From Methylomagnum ishizawai (lineage in GTDB: Bacteria > Pseudomonadota > Gammaproteobacteria > Methylococcales > Methylococcaceae): a DNA stretch of 64,000 bases. The notes under the pieces were generated by a model. The model did no database searches. It saw only the letters and a list, made by a program, of their open reading frames with translations, and was not told the origin of the DNA. The DNA is taken from assembly GCF_900155475.1 (NCBI RefSeq), contig NZ_FXAM01000001.1:62001-126000 (forward strand), read 5' to 3'. Position numbers and translations under genes: made by a program. Shown here one piece after another: positions 1 to 8,247 of this stretch (positions within the stretch are counted from its first letter, which is position 1; every line of letters starts with the position of its first letter).

Positions 1-213
1 GCCGATATCAAGGGCGGCTTGGTGGTGGAACGGGTGGCCGGCCCCGCCGCCAAGGCCGGCATCGCGCCGGGCGATGTGGTGTTGGCGGTGAACGGCCAGC
101 CCATCAACGACGCCGGGCAATTGCGCGAACTCGCCGCCAAGGCGGGCAAACATCTGGCCCTCTTGATCCAACGCGGCGAGGCGACGATGTTCGTACCGCT
201 GGATTTGGGCTGA
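1..213 (+). CDS. C-terminal PDZ domain of a Do/DegQ-like periplasmic serine protease (partial)
   Basis: The reading frame is open from the first base and ends at TGA 211-213, so only the last 70 residues are present. The fragment reads as a PDZ domain: VVERVAGPAAKAGIAPGDVV followed by LAVNGQPINDAGQLRELA, ending with a beta strand and a short tail. This layout matches the last PDZ domain of Do-family (HtrA/DegP/DegQ) serine endopeptidases, which degrade or refold damaged periplasmic proteins. The catalytic domain lies outside the window, so protease identity is inferred from the terminal PDZ alone. Another PDZ protein, such as a site-2 protease or a type II secretion C protein, cannot be fully excluded. 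Confidence 0.72.
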   Translation, partial: ADIKGGLVVERVAGPAAKAGIAPGDVVLAVNGQPINDAGQLRELAAKAGKHLALLIQRGEATMFVPLDLG

Positions 214-512
214 ACGGTTGAGGCGTGGGCCAGGGACGGCCCGCGCCATTCCCATGTGGACCAATAACGACCGGAGCGGTCCGGGCCACCCCGCCATCTT
301 TCCTCCCGCGAGCGGATGAATTTCATCCCAGCGTGCAATCTTTCCTCCTGCCGCACCTCGAAATCGCTTCCCTCAACGCCCATATCGGCGGATTATCGAA
401 ACAATCAGCAAATCTTGTTGGTGATTGTCAACCCGACCCCTATGATTGCAGCTTCCGTTCCTGGCACCCAAGGCCGGGCAAGGATTCCCACGAACCTCCC
501 AGGAGGATCAAC
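214..512. other. Intergenic region upstream of the desaturase gene
   Basis: No convincing gene was seen in these 299 bases. The downstream desaturase frame stays open leftward to position 225, but that extension has no family similarity. A strong AGGAGG at 501-506 sits just before the ATG at 513. The region must therefore hold the promoter and leader of the desaturase gene. Confidence 0.5.
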
Positions 513-1607
513 ATGTTCAGCAAATTCACTTCGAGCCTGAAACTCCATCTCCCAGAGTTGAGACTGCCCGAGTTCGAGCTGCCGAGCTTCAATCTACCGG
601 CTATCGGCCTGCCCCAACTCTCCACAGCGGATTGCCAGACCCTGGCGGTGCTGGGTTTCTTCGCCACGCTACTGGCCCTTGAAGCCCCGTCTTCCCGCGC
701 CGAGCGCCGCCCCCAGGTCTACCGGCAGTCGTACCTCGCCAACCTCGGCACCTTCTTCCTCAACGACACCTTACTGTCGCTGCTGTCGGTGTCCTCGCTG
801 TGGCTGGTGGCCGAGCATTACGCGGGCTGGGGCTTGTTGAGCGGCCTGCGCGACTCGTTTTGGAAAGCGGCGCTGTCGTTCCTGTTGTTGGACCTGACCT
901 TGTATGGCTGGCACCGCGCCAACCATACGTTCGACTGGCTGTGGCTGTTCCACAAGGTCCACCACAGCGACCCGGCCATGAACGTCACCACGGCTTTCCG
1001 CCTGCATATCGTGGAAGTGCTGCTGACGACCCTGGTGAAGGCGCTGTTCATCGTAGTGGTGGGCGTGGATGCCACCCTGGTGCTGGCGAACGAGGCCATC
1101 ATCACCGTGTTCGTGATGTTCCATCACAGCAATCTGGCGTTCCGGGGCGAACGCTGGCTCGCGCATATCGCCATCGTGCCCGCCCTGCACCGGGTGCATC
1201 ACTCGGCCCGGCGCGAAGAACACGACCATAACTATGGCTTCGTGCTGTCGCTATGGGATGCCTGGTTCGGCACCCTGGCCGACACCCGGCCCGCCGCAAT
1301 GGGCCTGCGCGGTGTGGATGGGCAGAACGCCTGGCAATTGCTGAAATTCGGTTTCACCTGGCGGACCACGCCGCGGCCGTCCCCGCTCGCCAAGCCCCAG
1401 CCGCCGCGCGGGAGCCTGCTGGATGTGGTGAAATTCGGCCTGAGCCCCGCCCATGCGCCCAAGCTGCCGAATCCCTCCGCCTTGCAGGCCATGATCGCGG
1501 AGGCGGCCTATTTCCGGGCCGAAAAACGCGGTTTCGCGCCCGGCGACGAATTCCACGATTGGGTGGAAGCCGAACGGGAAATCCTGCGGCACCTGGCCCA
1601 CCGCTGA
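513..1607 (+). CDS. Sterol desaturase / fatty acid hydroxylase family membrane protein
   Basis: This is a 364-residue membrane di-iron oxygenase of the sterol desaturase superfamily. The family inserts hydroxyl groups or double bonds into sterols, hopanoids, carotenoids or fatty acids at the inner membrane. Histidine clusters typical of the family are visible: HRANH (about 134-138), HKVHH (147-151), FHHSN, HRVHH and HDHNYGF. Hydrophobic segments lie between them. The start at 513 is chosen because AGGAGG precedes it, although the frame is open further upstream. The N-terminus carries five tandem LPxPhix pentapeptides (about residues 13-36) before the first membrane segment, which is unusual. 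A decayed partial copy of this gene lies at 35750-35953. The substrate cannot be told; sterol or hopanoid lipid is an inference from the family. Confidence 0.9.
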   Translation: MFSKFTSSLKLHLPELRLPEFELPSFNLPAIGLPQLSTADCQTLAVLGFFATLLALEAPSSRAERRPQVYRQSYLANLGTFFLNDTLLSLLSVSSLWLVAEHYAGWGLLSGLRDSFWKAALSFLLLDLTLYGWHRANHTFDWLWLFHKVHHSDPAMNVTTAFRLHIVEVLLTTLVKALFIVVVGVDATLVLANEAIITVFVMFHHSNLAFRGERWLAHIAIVPALHRVHHSARREEHDHNYGFVLSLWDAWFGTLADTRPAAMGLRGVDGQNAWQLLKFGFTWRTTPRPSPLAKPQPPRGSLLDVVKFGLSPAHAPKLPNPSALQAMIAEAAYFRAEKRGFAPGDEFHDWVEAEREILRHLAHR

Positions 1608-1716
1608 ACTTCAACCCACAGCGGTCCGCGGCACCGGAGCTGGCCGGGCATGGCATCCCGTCCCGGCCAGCCACTAAACTAGCGCCCTCATCCACCTCTC
1701 CCACGGGATACCTTCC

Positions 1717-2259
1717 ATGACCACCGTCCGCAAATCCGCCACCCTGCTTTCCAGTGTCGTCCTGGGCTTCGCGCTCTCCGGCTGCGCGGGCCTCGGGGGA
1801 TTGACCCAACAACTCAGCACGCTCAAGGAACCCAAGGTCTCGCTGGCCGGGCTGTCGATCAAGGACATCAGCCTGACCGAACCGAGCTTCCTGGTGAAGC
1901 TCAAGGTGGAAAACCCCAACGACTTGAACGTCAACCTGGACGGGGCCGATGTGAGCCTGGCCCTGAACGGCCAGCCGGTGGCGACCGGCATCAGCCGCAG
2001 CCCGCTGACCCTGGTCAAGCGGGGCGCTTCGACCATGGATGTGGAGGTGAAGGCCAATACCCTGGGCGTGCTACAGCAAATCATGCAGCTCGAATCCAAG
2101 GGCGGGGTGCAATACGGTGTCAGCGGCCATTTGAACCTGCTGAACTGGCTGGGCGCCTTGGGAAAAGTGCCCTTCAATTTCCAAGGTTCGGTGGACAAGG
2201 CCACGCTGTTGAAAGGCGCGGAGGGTTTGGGCGGCTTGGGGAAGTTATTGTTGCGCTAG
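1717..2259 (+). CDS. LEA type 2 family lipoprotein (LEA14-like / WHy domain)
   Basis: This 180-residue protein has an N-terminal lipoprotein signal ending in the lipobox FALSGC (Cys near residue 24). A Late Embryogenesis Abundant type 2 beta-sandwich follows. The characteristic stretch LTEPSFLVKLKVENPND is visible near residues 49-65, followed by the paired strands VSLALNGQPVATGISRSPLT. Bacterial LEA_2 lipoproteins are common and poorly characterised, and a role in envelope stress or desiccation is usually proposed. The gene is monocistronic here, between the desaturase gene and a convergent small lipoprotein gene. The family assignment is secure; the function is unknown. Confidence 0.85.
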   Translation: MTTVRKSATLLSSVVLGFALSGCAGLGGLTQQLSTLKEPKVSLAGLSIKDISLTEPSFLVKLKVENPNDLNVNLDGADVSLALNGQPVATGISRSPLTLVKRGASTMDVEVKANTLGVLQQIMQLESKGGVQYGVSGHLNLLNWLGALGKVPFNFQGSVDKATLLKGAEGLGGLGKLLLR

Positions 2260-2320
2260 GGCATTTCCGGTTTGGGGGTGCACGGTCCTCAGCGTAGCCC
2301 ACCCTTTACGGGCCGCCGCG

Positions 2321-2343
2321 GTGGGCACGGGATACGCGCCCAC
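2321..2343. repeat. Dispersed extragenic palindrome, copy 1
   Basis: GTGGGC at 2321-2326 pairs with GCCCAC at 2338-2343 around an 11-base loop. The core GGGCACGGGATACGCGCCCACC recurs with one substitution at 42415-42436, also between genes. It lies between the convergent LEA-like and small lipoprotein genes, so it may act as a transcription terminator or a REP-like element. Confidence 0.55.
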
Positions 2344-2391
2344 CTCACCAACAGCCCTGGGCACGGGCGGCCCCGGTGCCCGGCCCTTTCA

Positions 2392-2637
2392 TCAGCGGGA
2401 CAGCGCCTCGTAGTTGGCCTTGTCGCGTTCGTACAGGTCTTCCAGCCGGTCGCAGGTGGGGCGGCCCGGCTCGCGGTTCTGGATGCAGGTGTCGTATTCG
2501 CGCTTGGATTCCTCCAGGCGGTCGGCGGCTTCCTCGGCGGTCAGGCCGGGCGGTGGCGGCGGATAGTGCTTGCCCAGGAGGGCGCAGCCGCCCAACAGGA
2601 CGGCGATAGCGCCGGTCAATATCAGCTTCTTGTGCAT
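2392..2637 (-). CDS. Small hypothetical lipoprotein
   Basis: This 81-residue protein starts MHKKLILTGAIAVLLGGC, a clear lipoprotein signal with lipidated Cys at 18. The mature part begins with a proline run (YPPPPPGLT) and continues as a short charged, probably helical segment containing two further cysteines (YDTCIQNREPGRPTCDRL) that could form a disulfide in the periplasm. No family was recognised. It is convergent with the LEA-like gene and stands apart from the next reverse gene by about 84 bases. The signal peptide and normal codon use support a real gene; the function is unknown. Confidence 0.7.
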   Translation of the reverse strand: MHKKLILTGAIAVLLGGCALLGKHYPPPPPGLTAEEAADRLEESKREYDTCIQNREPGRPTCDRLEDLYERDKANYEALSR

Positions 2638-2721
2638 GAATCCCCCTTTGGATGGATCGGGTGTCGTTGTCTGCGGCCAGGGGCAGGGTAGACGGCGGCG
2701 CGGGGCTTTGGCAAGGCGCGG

Positions 2722-3498
2722 CTATTTCGGCCTGGCCACCAAGACCTTACCCACGTCCAAATGCAAGTTGTAGAGGACAAAGGCCGAGACCTCGCGTTTT
2801 TCCATCAAGGCCACGGTGCCGACACCCGGCGCGAAGAAACGGTATTGCACATCGTCGAGTTCGGCGGGACCGACCCGGCCCGCGAAGCTCGATTTGATCA
2901 CCACCGCGTCGAAGCTACCGAACGGCACCACCAACCGGCACGCGCCCAGATAGCGGTAGACCACATCCAATTCCCCCTCGTGTACCGGCTCCGGGCTGTC
3001 ATCCTCGTAGACGCGGACCTTCATGCGCTGCCGCCGCTCCTGTCCGGGGGCCAAACCCTTGAGCAACAGGGGTTCGGGCGGGGCGTAGCGGGTCGTGGCC
3101 GCATCGCGGACTTCCCGCACCCCGGTCAGGTACACGCCATCGGCGCGGGACTCGACGAAGCCGGTTTCCTCGCCGCCGGCATCGTAGCGCCAGCGCGGGC
3201 CTTGCTCTCCGCGGCCCTCGTGGCTCCAGCGGTAAGGTTCGGCGGGATGGCCCTTCGCGCCCGTGCGGATTTGATAGGTCCACACCCCCGGCGCGAAGGC
3301 GAGGTAATGGGCGGGATCGGCGATCACCGGCGCGGGCACCGGCTTGCCCAGGACGCCCCGGCCCAGGGCGCGTTCTATCGCCGCGCGGTCGGCGGGCGGC
3401 AGGGTCAGGACCGGGCCGGTCTCGGCGGCGGCACCTGGGGGCATCATGGCCAAAGCCGCCAATAACAGCGCGGTCCCGGCCTGGAAGGGCGCATTCAT
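2722..3498 (-). CDS. Secreted hypothetical protein, third gene after kdpDE
   Basis: The protein has 258 residues if started at ATG 3498; an in-frame TTG lies 6 bases further up. The N-terminus is a Sec signal peptide (hydrophobic LLLAALAMM, AAAETGP cleavage region). The mature part is rich in beta strands and aromatic residues and ends with a segment beginning YRFFAPGVGTVALMEKREVS, which resembles periplasmic proteins of the DUF3108 type. No family can be named firmly. It begins 19 bases after the kdpE stop on the same strand, so it is probably co-transcribed with kdpDE. This suggests an envelope role linked to the same signal, but that is inference from position only. Confidence 0.65.
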   Translation of the reverse strand: MNAPFQAGTALLLAALAMMPPGAAAETGPVLTLPPADRAAIERALGRGVLGKPVPAPVIADPAHYLAFAPGVWTYQIRTGAKGHPAEPYRWSHEGRGEQGPRWRYDAGGEETGFVESRADGVYLTGVREVRDAATTRYAPPEPLLLKGLAPGQERRQRMKVRVYEDDSPEPVHEGELDVVYRYLGACRLVVPFGSFDAVVIKSSFAGRVGPAELDDVQYRFFAPGVGTVALMEKREVSAFVLYNLHLDVGKVLVARPK

Positions 3499-3517
3499 AG
3501 GCAATACCCGGTGGGAT

Positions 3518-4213
3518 TCACACTTTCAGCCGATAACCCACGCCCGATTCGGTAAGGAAATATTCGGGCTTGGCCGGATCGGCCTCCAGCTTCTGGCGGA
3601 GTTGGCTCATGTAGATGCGGAGGTAATGGGCGTTGTCCAGGGCGTTCGGACCCCAGACTTCCTTGAGGATTTGATGGTGGGTCAAGACCTTGCCCGCGTG
3701 TTTGACCAAGACCCCGAGCAAGCGGTACTGGATCGGGGTGAGATGGACTTCCTCGCCGTCGCGGTAGACCAAGCGCTTGCCCAAATCGACCTTGAGCTTG
3801 CCCGTGGTGAACACCCCGTCCTTGGCATAACCCGCCCCGGTGTTCAGATGGCGCAGCGCCACCCGGATGCGGGCCAGCAATTCCCCCAGCCCGAACGGCT
3901 TGGTCAGGTAATCGTCGGCCCCGGCGTCCAAGGCGTCGATCTTGTCCTGCTCGGCGCTGCGGGCCGATAGCACGATAATCGGCAGGGGACTCCATTCCCG
4001 CAAGGCCCGCACCACCTCGATGCCCTCCATGTCCGGCAGGCCCAAATCCAGGATGACCAGATCGGGCTTGCGCATCCCGGCCTCGACCAAGCCTTGCTTC
4101 CCGCTATCCGCCTCGAACACCTGGAAACCATGGCTGGACAGGCCGGTGCGCAGGAATCTACGGATCGGCGGATCGTCCTCGATGACGACGATGGCGGGGT
4201 TGGCTTTGCTCAT
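3518..4213 (-). CDS. kdpE: OmpR-family response regulator KdpE
   Basis: This is a 231-residue two-domain response regulator. The receiver has the acidic pair in VVIEDD (about 9-14), the phosphoacceptor Asp56 in LVILDLGLPDMEG, and a conserved Lys in TKPFGLGELLARIR. The C-terminal winged helix (about 130-230) shows the OmpR/PhoB pattern HLTPIQYRLLGVLVKHAG and the terminal GVGYRLKV. KdpE activates kdpFABC, the high-affinity potassium pump operon, when phosphorylated by KdpD. Its ATG at 4213 lies 10 bases after the kdpD stop, so the two are one operon. No kdpFABC genes are in the window. The name rests mainly on the adjacent KdpD. Confidence 0.9.
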   Translation of the reverse strand: MSKANPAIVVIEDDPPIRRFLRTGLSSHGFQVFEADSGKQGLVEAGMRKPDLVILDLGLPDMEGIEVVRALREWSPLPIIVLSARSAEQDKIDALDAGADDYLTKPFGLGELLARIRVALRHLNTGAGYAKDGVFTTGKLKVDLGKRLVYRDGEEVHLTPIQYRLLGVLVKHAGKVLTHHQILKEVWGPNALDNAHYLRIYMSQLRQKLEADPAKPEYFLTESGVGYRLKV

Positions 4214-4222
4214 GGCGGCGGC

Positions 4223-6976
4223 CTAGGCTTCCTCCTCGGGCAGCGGGGGCGGCGGGGTTTGGTCCTGCATCAGGGTGAAGGAGAACACCGCCCCGCCGCG
4301 GGGCCGGTTGCGGGCGCGGATATAGCCGCCATGGGACTCGACGATAGCCCGGCAAATCGCCAGCCCCAAGCCCACGCCGCTCTGGGCGCTTTCCCGGTCC
4401 ACCTGGTAGAACTTCTCGAACAATTGCTCCTCCTGCCCGCGTGGGATGCCCGGCCCCCGGTCGGCCACCTCGACCGTGAGGGTGAAGTCCGATTTCTCGG
4501 CGGAGATTTCGATGGGGCTGTCGGGCGGAGTATACCGCGCCACGTTTTCCAGGAGGTTGGTCAGGACCTGCTCGATCATCACCGCGTCCACATGCACCAA
4601 GGGCATATGCGGCGGCAGCTTGACCTCGACCTCGCGGCCCTCCAAGCGCTTGCCCAGGCGGTTCAACACGGTGCCGATGATTTCCTCCAGCATGTGCCAT
4701 TGGCGGTTGAGCCGGGCCGCGCCGGCGTCCAGCCGCGCCATGTCGAGGATGTTATCGATCAGGCGCGACATGCGCAGGGCTTCGTCGTGGATGGTGCGGC
4801 TGAGTTCGCGGCGGTCTTCCGGCTTGAGGCCGGAGCCGTTCTCGATCAGGGCGCTGGCCGAACCGACGATGGTGGCGAGCGGCGTCCTGAGGTCGTGGGA
4901 AATCGAACTGAGCAGGGAATTCCTGAGGCTCTCGGCCTCCATCTGCACGGCGGCGGTGCGGGCCTGCTCGGCCAGGCGCACCCGCTCGATGGCCTGGACG
5001 ATCTGGCCGGTGAAGGTTTCCAGCAGCTTGCGTTGCTCGGGCAGGAACACCCGCCGCAGGTTGGCCGGTTGCACCACCAACACGCCCAGCACCTTGTCGC
5101 CCGCCGCCAGCGGGAAATAGATGGCGTTGGCCCCGGCCAGGGTATTGGTGCCCAGCCCGGCCAGTTCGTTGTGGTCGTAGACCCACTGCGCCACGCTCAA
5201 ATCGCAGCCTTCCAGCGATTCTTCCTGCTTGCGGCCCACCGGGTAGACGATGCGGCCTTCCTCGTCGGCGAACAGGATGATGTTCTTGCCGCCGAATTCG
5301 CCGTGGATATGGCGCACCGCGCAGCCGACGATCTCCTCCTCGGAACGGCTGGCCGACAGTTCCTTGCTGATGGCGAACAAGGCCGTCGCCCGCCGTTCGC
5401 GGTGCCCCGCCACCTTGGCCTGATAGCGCACATGGGACATCAGATGGCTGGTCACCACCGCCACCACCAGCATGGCGAGCAAGGTGATGAGGTATTGGCT
5501 GTCCGACACCTTGAAGCTGTAGTACGGCGTCACGAACAGGAAATCCACCGACAGCACGCTCAACACCGAGGCCAGCACCGAGGGGCCGCGCCCGTAGCGG
5601 GTGGCGATCACGATCACCCCGACCAGATAGATCATCACCAGGTTGGCGAGGTCGAAACTGCCGCGCATCAGGGCGGCGATCCCGCTACAGAGCGCGGTGA
5701 CGGCCAAGCTCCAGCCATAGCCGGCGTAGCTGGTGTGGCGGCGGCGGTTGACCGGATCGTTCATTCCCGGCGGCGGCGGCTTGCGGAACAGGACCGGCGC
5801 CTCCTCGACCTCCTCGCCTTGGGGCAGGCTGCCGGGGCGGGGGCTGCCGAGCAGATAGAGGTTGATGTTATGGGCCTCGGCGATGAGGACATCGACCACC
5901 GAACCCAACAGCCAGCGCCGCCAGCCGCGCCGGGTCGGCTTGCCCATCACGATCTTGGTGACATTGCGCTCCCTGGCGAATTTGAGGAGGGCGGTACTCA
6001 TCTCGGGGGCGCTAAGGGTGACGGTCTCCGCGCCGAGTTGCTCGGCCATGCGCAACACCCGCAGCACCAAATCGCGGCGCTCGGCGGGCAGGCGCTGAAG
6101 CTCGGGGGTTTCGACATAGGCCACGATCCAGTTGGCCCGGAGGCTGGTGGCGAAACGCTTGCCGGCCCGCACCAGCCGCTCGGCCAGGGGCGTATGGCCG
6201 ACGCAGACCAGGATCAACTCCCCGACCTGCCAGACATCGCGGATGGCGTGGTCCTCGCGGTAATCGCGCATCTGGGCATCGACCCGGCTGGCGGTCTGGC
6301 GCAGGGCCAGTTCCCGCAGCGCCATCAGATTACCCTTGCGGAAGAAATTCTCGGTGGCGCGCTGGGCCTGTTCGCGCAGGTAGACCTTGCCTTCCTTGAG
6401 CCGCTCCAGCAATTCGCCGGGCGGCAGGTCCACCAGCTCCACCTCGTCCGCCGCCTCGAACACGGTGTCGGGCACGGTTTCCCACACCCGGATACCGGCG
6501 ATCTGGCCCACATCGTCGTTGAGGCTTTCGAGGTGCTGGACGTTCAGCGTGGTGTAGACATCGATCCCGGCGTCCAGCAATTCCTCGATATCCTGCCAGC
6601 GCTTGGGATGGCGCGAGCCGGGGGCGTTGCTGTGGGCCAATTCATCGACCAGGATCAAGGCCGGTTTGCGCTTGAGGGCGGCGTCGAGGTCGAATTCGCG
6701 CAAGGTGGTGCCGCGGTATTCGATGGCCTGGTGCGGCAACACCGCCAAGCCTTTCAGGAGGGCGGCGGTTTCCTTGCGGCCATGGGTCTCCACCAAACCG
6801 GCCAGGACGTTGATACCCTCGGCGCGGCGTTCGCGGGCGGCCAGCAGCATGGCATAGGTCTTCCCCACCCCGGCGGCGGCCCCGAAGAAAATCTTCAGCC
6901 GACCGCGGCGGGCCTTGGCTTCGTCGCGTTCGACCTTGGCGAGCAAGGCATCGGGATCGGGGCGTTCGGAACTCAT
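4223..6976 (-). CDS. kdpD: Osmosensitive K+ channel histidine kinase KdpD
   Basis: The protein has 917 residues from ATG 6976; a GTG lies 15 bases upstream. The domain order is canonical. The KdpD N-terminal domain carries Walker A FFGAAAGVGKT (about 31-40) and Walker B LILVDELAHSN. A universal-stress-protein-like segment, four membrane helices in the middle and a GAF-like region follow. The kinase core has phosphoacceptor His694 in SISHDLRTPL, an N box in LLENVARYTP, and glycine boxes DRGPGIP and GVGLGLA. KdpD senses potassium limitation and osmotic stress and phosphorylates KdpE. Length and domains match full-length KdpD. Its upstream neighbours are a small zinc-ribbon-like protein and an AlkB-like protein rather than the potassium pump. 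Confidence 0.93.
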   Translation of the reverse strand: MSSERPDPDALLAKVERDEAKARRGRLKIFFGAAAGVGKTYAMLLAARERRAEGINVLAGLVETHGRKETAALLKGLAVLPHQAIEYRGTTLREFDLDAALKRKPALILVDELAHSNAPGSRHPKRWQDIEELLDAGIDVYTTLNVQHLESLNDDVGQIAGIRVWETVPDTVFEAADEVELVDLPPGELLERLKEGKVYLREQAQRATENFFRKGNLMALRELALRQTASRVDAQMRDYREDHAIRDVWQVGELILVCVGHTPLAERLVRAGKRFATSLRANWIVAYVETPELQRLPAERRDLVLRVLRMAEQLGAETVTLSAPEMSTALLKFARERNVTKIVMGKPTRRGWRRWLLGSVVDVLIAEAHNINLYLLGSPRPGSLPQGEEVEEAPVLFRKPPPPGMNDPVNRRRHTSYAGYGWSLAVTALCSGIAALMRGSFDLANLVMIYLVGVIVIATRYGRGPSVLASVLSVLSVDFLFVTPYYSFKVSDSQYLITLLAMLVVAVVTSHLMSHVRYQAKVAGHRERRATALFAISKELSASRSEEEIVGCAVRHIHGEFGGKNIILFADEEGRIVYPVGRKQEESLEGCDLSVAQWVYDHNELAGLGTNTLAGANAIYFPLAAGDKVLGVLVVQPANLRRVFLPEQRKLLETFTGQIVQAIERVRLAEQARTAAVQMEAESLRNSLLSSISHDLRTPLATIVGSASALIENGSGLKPEDRRELSRTIHDEALRMSRLIDNILDMARLDAGAARLNRQWHMLEEIIGTVLNRLGKRLEGREVEVKLPPHMPLVHVDAVMIEQVLTNLLENVARYTPPDSPIEISAEKSDFTLTVEVADRGPGIPRGQEEQLFEKFYQVDRESAQSGVGLGLAICRAIVESHGGYIRARNRPRGGAVFSFTLMQDQTPPPPLPEEEA

Positions 6977-7019
6977 GAGGGAGGTTCTCACAGGGTGGAT
7001 GGCGGGCGGGACGCCCAGG

Positions 7020-7202
7020 TTAGCGGGCTTCGGTCTTGAGCGCCCCGCAACGCTCGCAGCGGTAGGCCGTGACCAGCCTGCCCTGCTTCACGTCGAACAC
7101 CTTGTCCTTGTCCACCTTCCAGCGATGGAAGCCGCTACGGCAAAGGGTGGTGTCGGGTTTCTTGGCGGCCTTGGGTTTGCGGAAGGGGAGGATATCGGCC
7201 AT
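7020..7202 (-). CDS. Small zinc-ribbon-like hypothetical protein
   Basis: This 60-residue basic protein has a single cysteine in TLCRSGFH and a CxxC in YRCERCGALK near the C-terminus, with His residues in between. It resembles a minimal zinc ribbon, but a complete four-ligand set is not certain. It begins 4 bases after the AlkB-like stop (TGA ends at 7206, ATG at 7202) and ends 43 bases before kdpD, so it probably sits in one transcript with both. No function is recognised. Small proteins of this sort are often annotated as hypothetical in gammaproteobacteria. Confidence 0.6.
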   Translation of the reverse strand: MADILPFRKPKAAKKPDTTLCRSGFHRWKVDKDKVFDVKQGRLVTAYRCERCGALKTEAR

Positions 7203-7205
7203 GGC

Positions 7206-7826
7206 TCAGGGCGGGGGCAGGATGGCCCGGAAGGTGAGGTTGATGCGCGGGGCGCGTATTCCCGGCTGCCGCGGAACGCGGTGCCGCCAATGATGCTGCA
7301 ACATCCCACCCATCAGGAGCAAGCCGCCATGGGCCAGGGGTAAATTCAGTATTTCGCGGCTCCGGTTGTGGCGCAGGTCGAAGCGGCGTTCGGCCCCGAA
7401 GCTCAGGGAAGCGATGAACGGCCAGGGTCCCAATTCCGGTTCCCGGTCGGCGTGCCAACCCATGGCGTCCTCGCCATCGCGGTAGAGATTGCCCAGCACG
7501 CTGTTGAAGCGCCGAGCGCAACGGGACTCGACCCGCTGTCTGAGCAGCGCGAGTCCGGGAGTCCAAGGTTCGGGGGCATGATCCACGCCGGCGTAGCGGT
7601 AATGGGCTTCCGCATCGCCATACCAGCACACGAGGCGCGGCACCGGCACGGCGCGGCCCGCGACGACGATGGACTCCGTCCGCCACGCCAATCCGGCCAG
7701 GAGGGTTTCCAGCCAGTGGTCGGCCTCCGCCGCGGGGATGAACTGTTCGAGGTAATAAAGCTCGCCATCCTGGCGGGCGAGATTGGGGCCGAAGCTATCC
7801 GCCGCGCTCAAACCGGACGCGCCCAC
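7206..7826 (-). CDS. AlkB-like 2-oxoglutarate/Fe(II)-dependent DNA repair dioxygenase
   Basis: Taken from GTG 7826 this encodes about 206 residues. The frame is open to a TTG at 7940, but that stretch is low-complexity, lies in the divergent intergenic region and has no family similarity. The 2OG-Fe(II) oxygenase fold is clear: NSVLGNLYRDGEDAMGWHAD gives the HxD iron ligands, HHWRHRVP gives the distal His, and RINLTFR gives the arginines that bind 2-oxoglutarate and cap the motif. AlkB enzymes oxidatively remove methyl groups from alkylated bases. The domain lay-out resembles the ABH2/ABH3-type bacterial homologues. The start codon is uncertain. Confidence 0.87.
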   Translation of the reverse strand: MGASGLSAADSFGPNLARQDGELYYLEQFIPAAEADHWLETLLAGLAWRTESIVVAGRAVPVPRLVCWYGDAEAHYRYAGVDHAPEPWTPGLALLRQRVESRCARRFNSVLGNLYRDGEDAMGWHADREPELGPWPFIASLSFGAERRFDLRHNRSREILNLPLAHGGLLLMGGMLQHHWRHRVPRQPGIRAPRINLTFRAILPPP

Positions 7827-7970
7827 GGGCCGGCGTGGCGGGATGCCGGGGTTTGGCCCGGCGCTTGGATGCGACTTATAATCCGGCGACCCCCACAAGG
7901 GCCAAGTTCCCGGCGGACCCGGCCCTGGGGCCGATTGCAACCAGCCAATATCGCTAAGAGGGTGAATGCC

Positions 7971-8177
7971 ATGGCAACGATAGTCCTACAGGTAACCGGC
8001 ATGAAATGCGGCGGATGCGAGAATACGGTCAAGACGGCGGTATCGGCCCTGGCCGGGGTCGCCGCGGTCACGCCCTCCTTCAAGGCCAACACGGTGGAAG
8101 TCGATTACGACGAGGCGCAAACCGACCCCGAAACCATCAAGCAGGCCATCCAGGGCAAAGGCTTCGCCGTCGCCTGA
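7971..8177 (+). CDS. Heavy-metal-associated domain copper chaperone (CopZ/Atx1-like)
   Basis: This 68-residue single HMA domain has the metal-binding loop [11 protein letters not shown] (CxxC). The ferredoxin-like pattern [21 protein letters not shown] follows, then the terminal helix and strand ([12 protein letters not shown]). Such proteins carry Cu(I) in the cytoplasm to P1B ATPases or regulators. AGAGGGTG lies upstream of the ATG at 7971. It is divergent from the AlkB-like gene and 70 bases upstream of mdh on the same strand. No copper ATPase with a CPC motif is in the window, so its partner is elsewhere. A mercury or other soft-metal carrier is possible, but copper is most likely. Confidence 0.88.
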   Translation: MATIVLQVTGMKCGGCENTVKTAVSALAGVAAVTPSFKANTVEVDYDEAQTDPETIKQAIQGKGFAVA

Positions 8178-8247
8178 CCCCCACCGGCGGAACAACCCCG
8201 TTGCTCCACCGCGCCGAATCTTCCCCCACCGCCATAAGGTAATCAAG

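Noticed and set aside
4094-7039. 981-codon forward open frame
   Set aside because: It lies antisense over kdpD and kdpE and has a low-complexity His/Gln/Gly composition. It is a high-GC shadow of the reverse genes.
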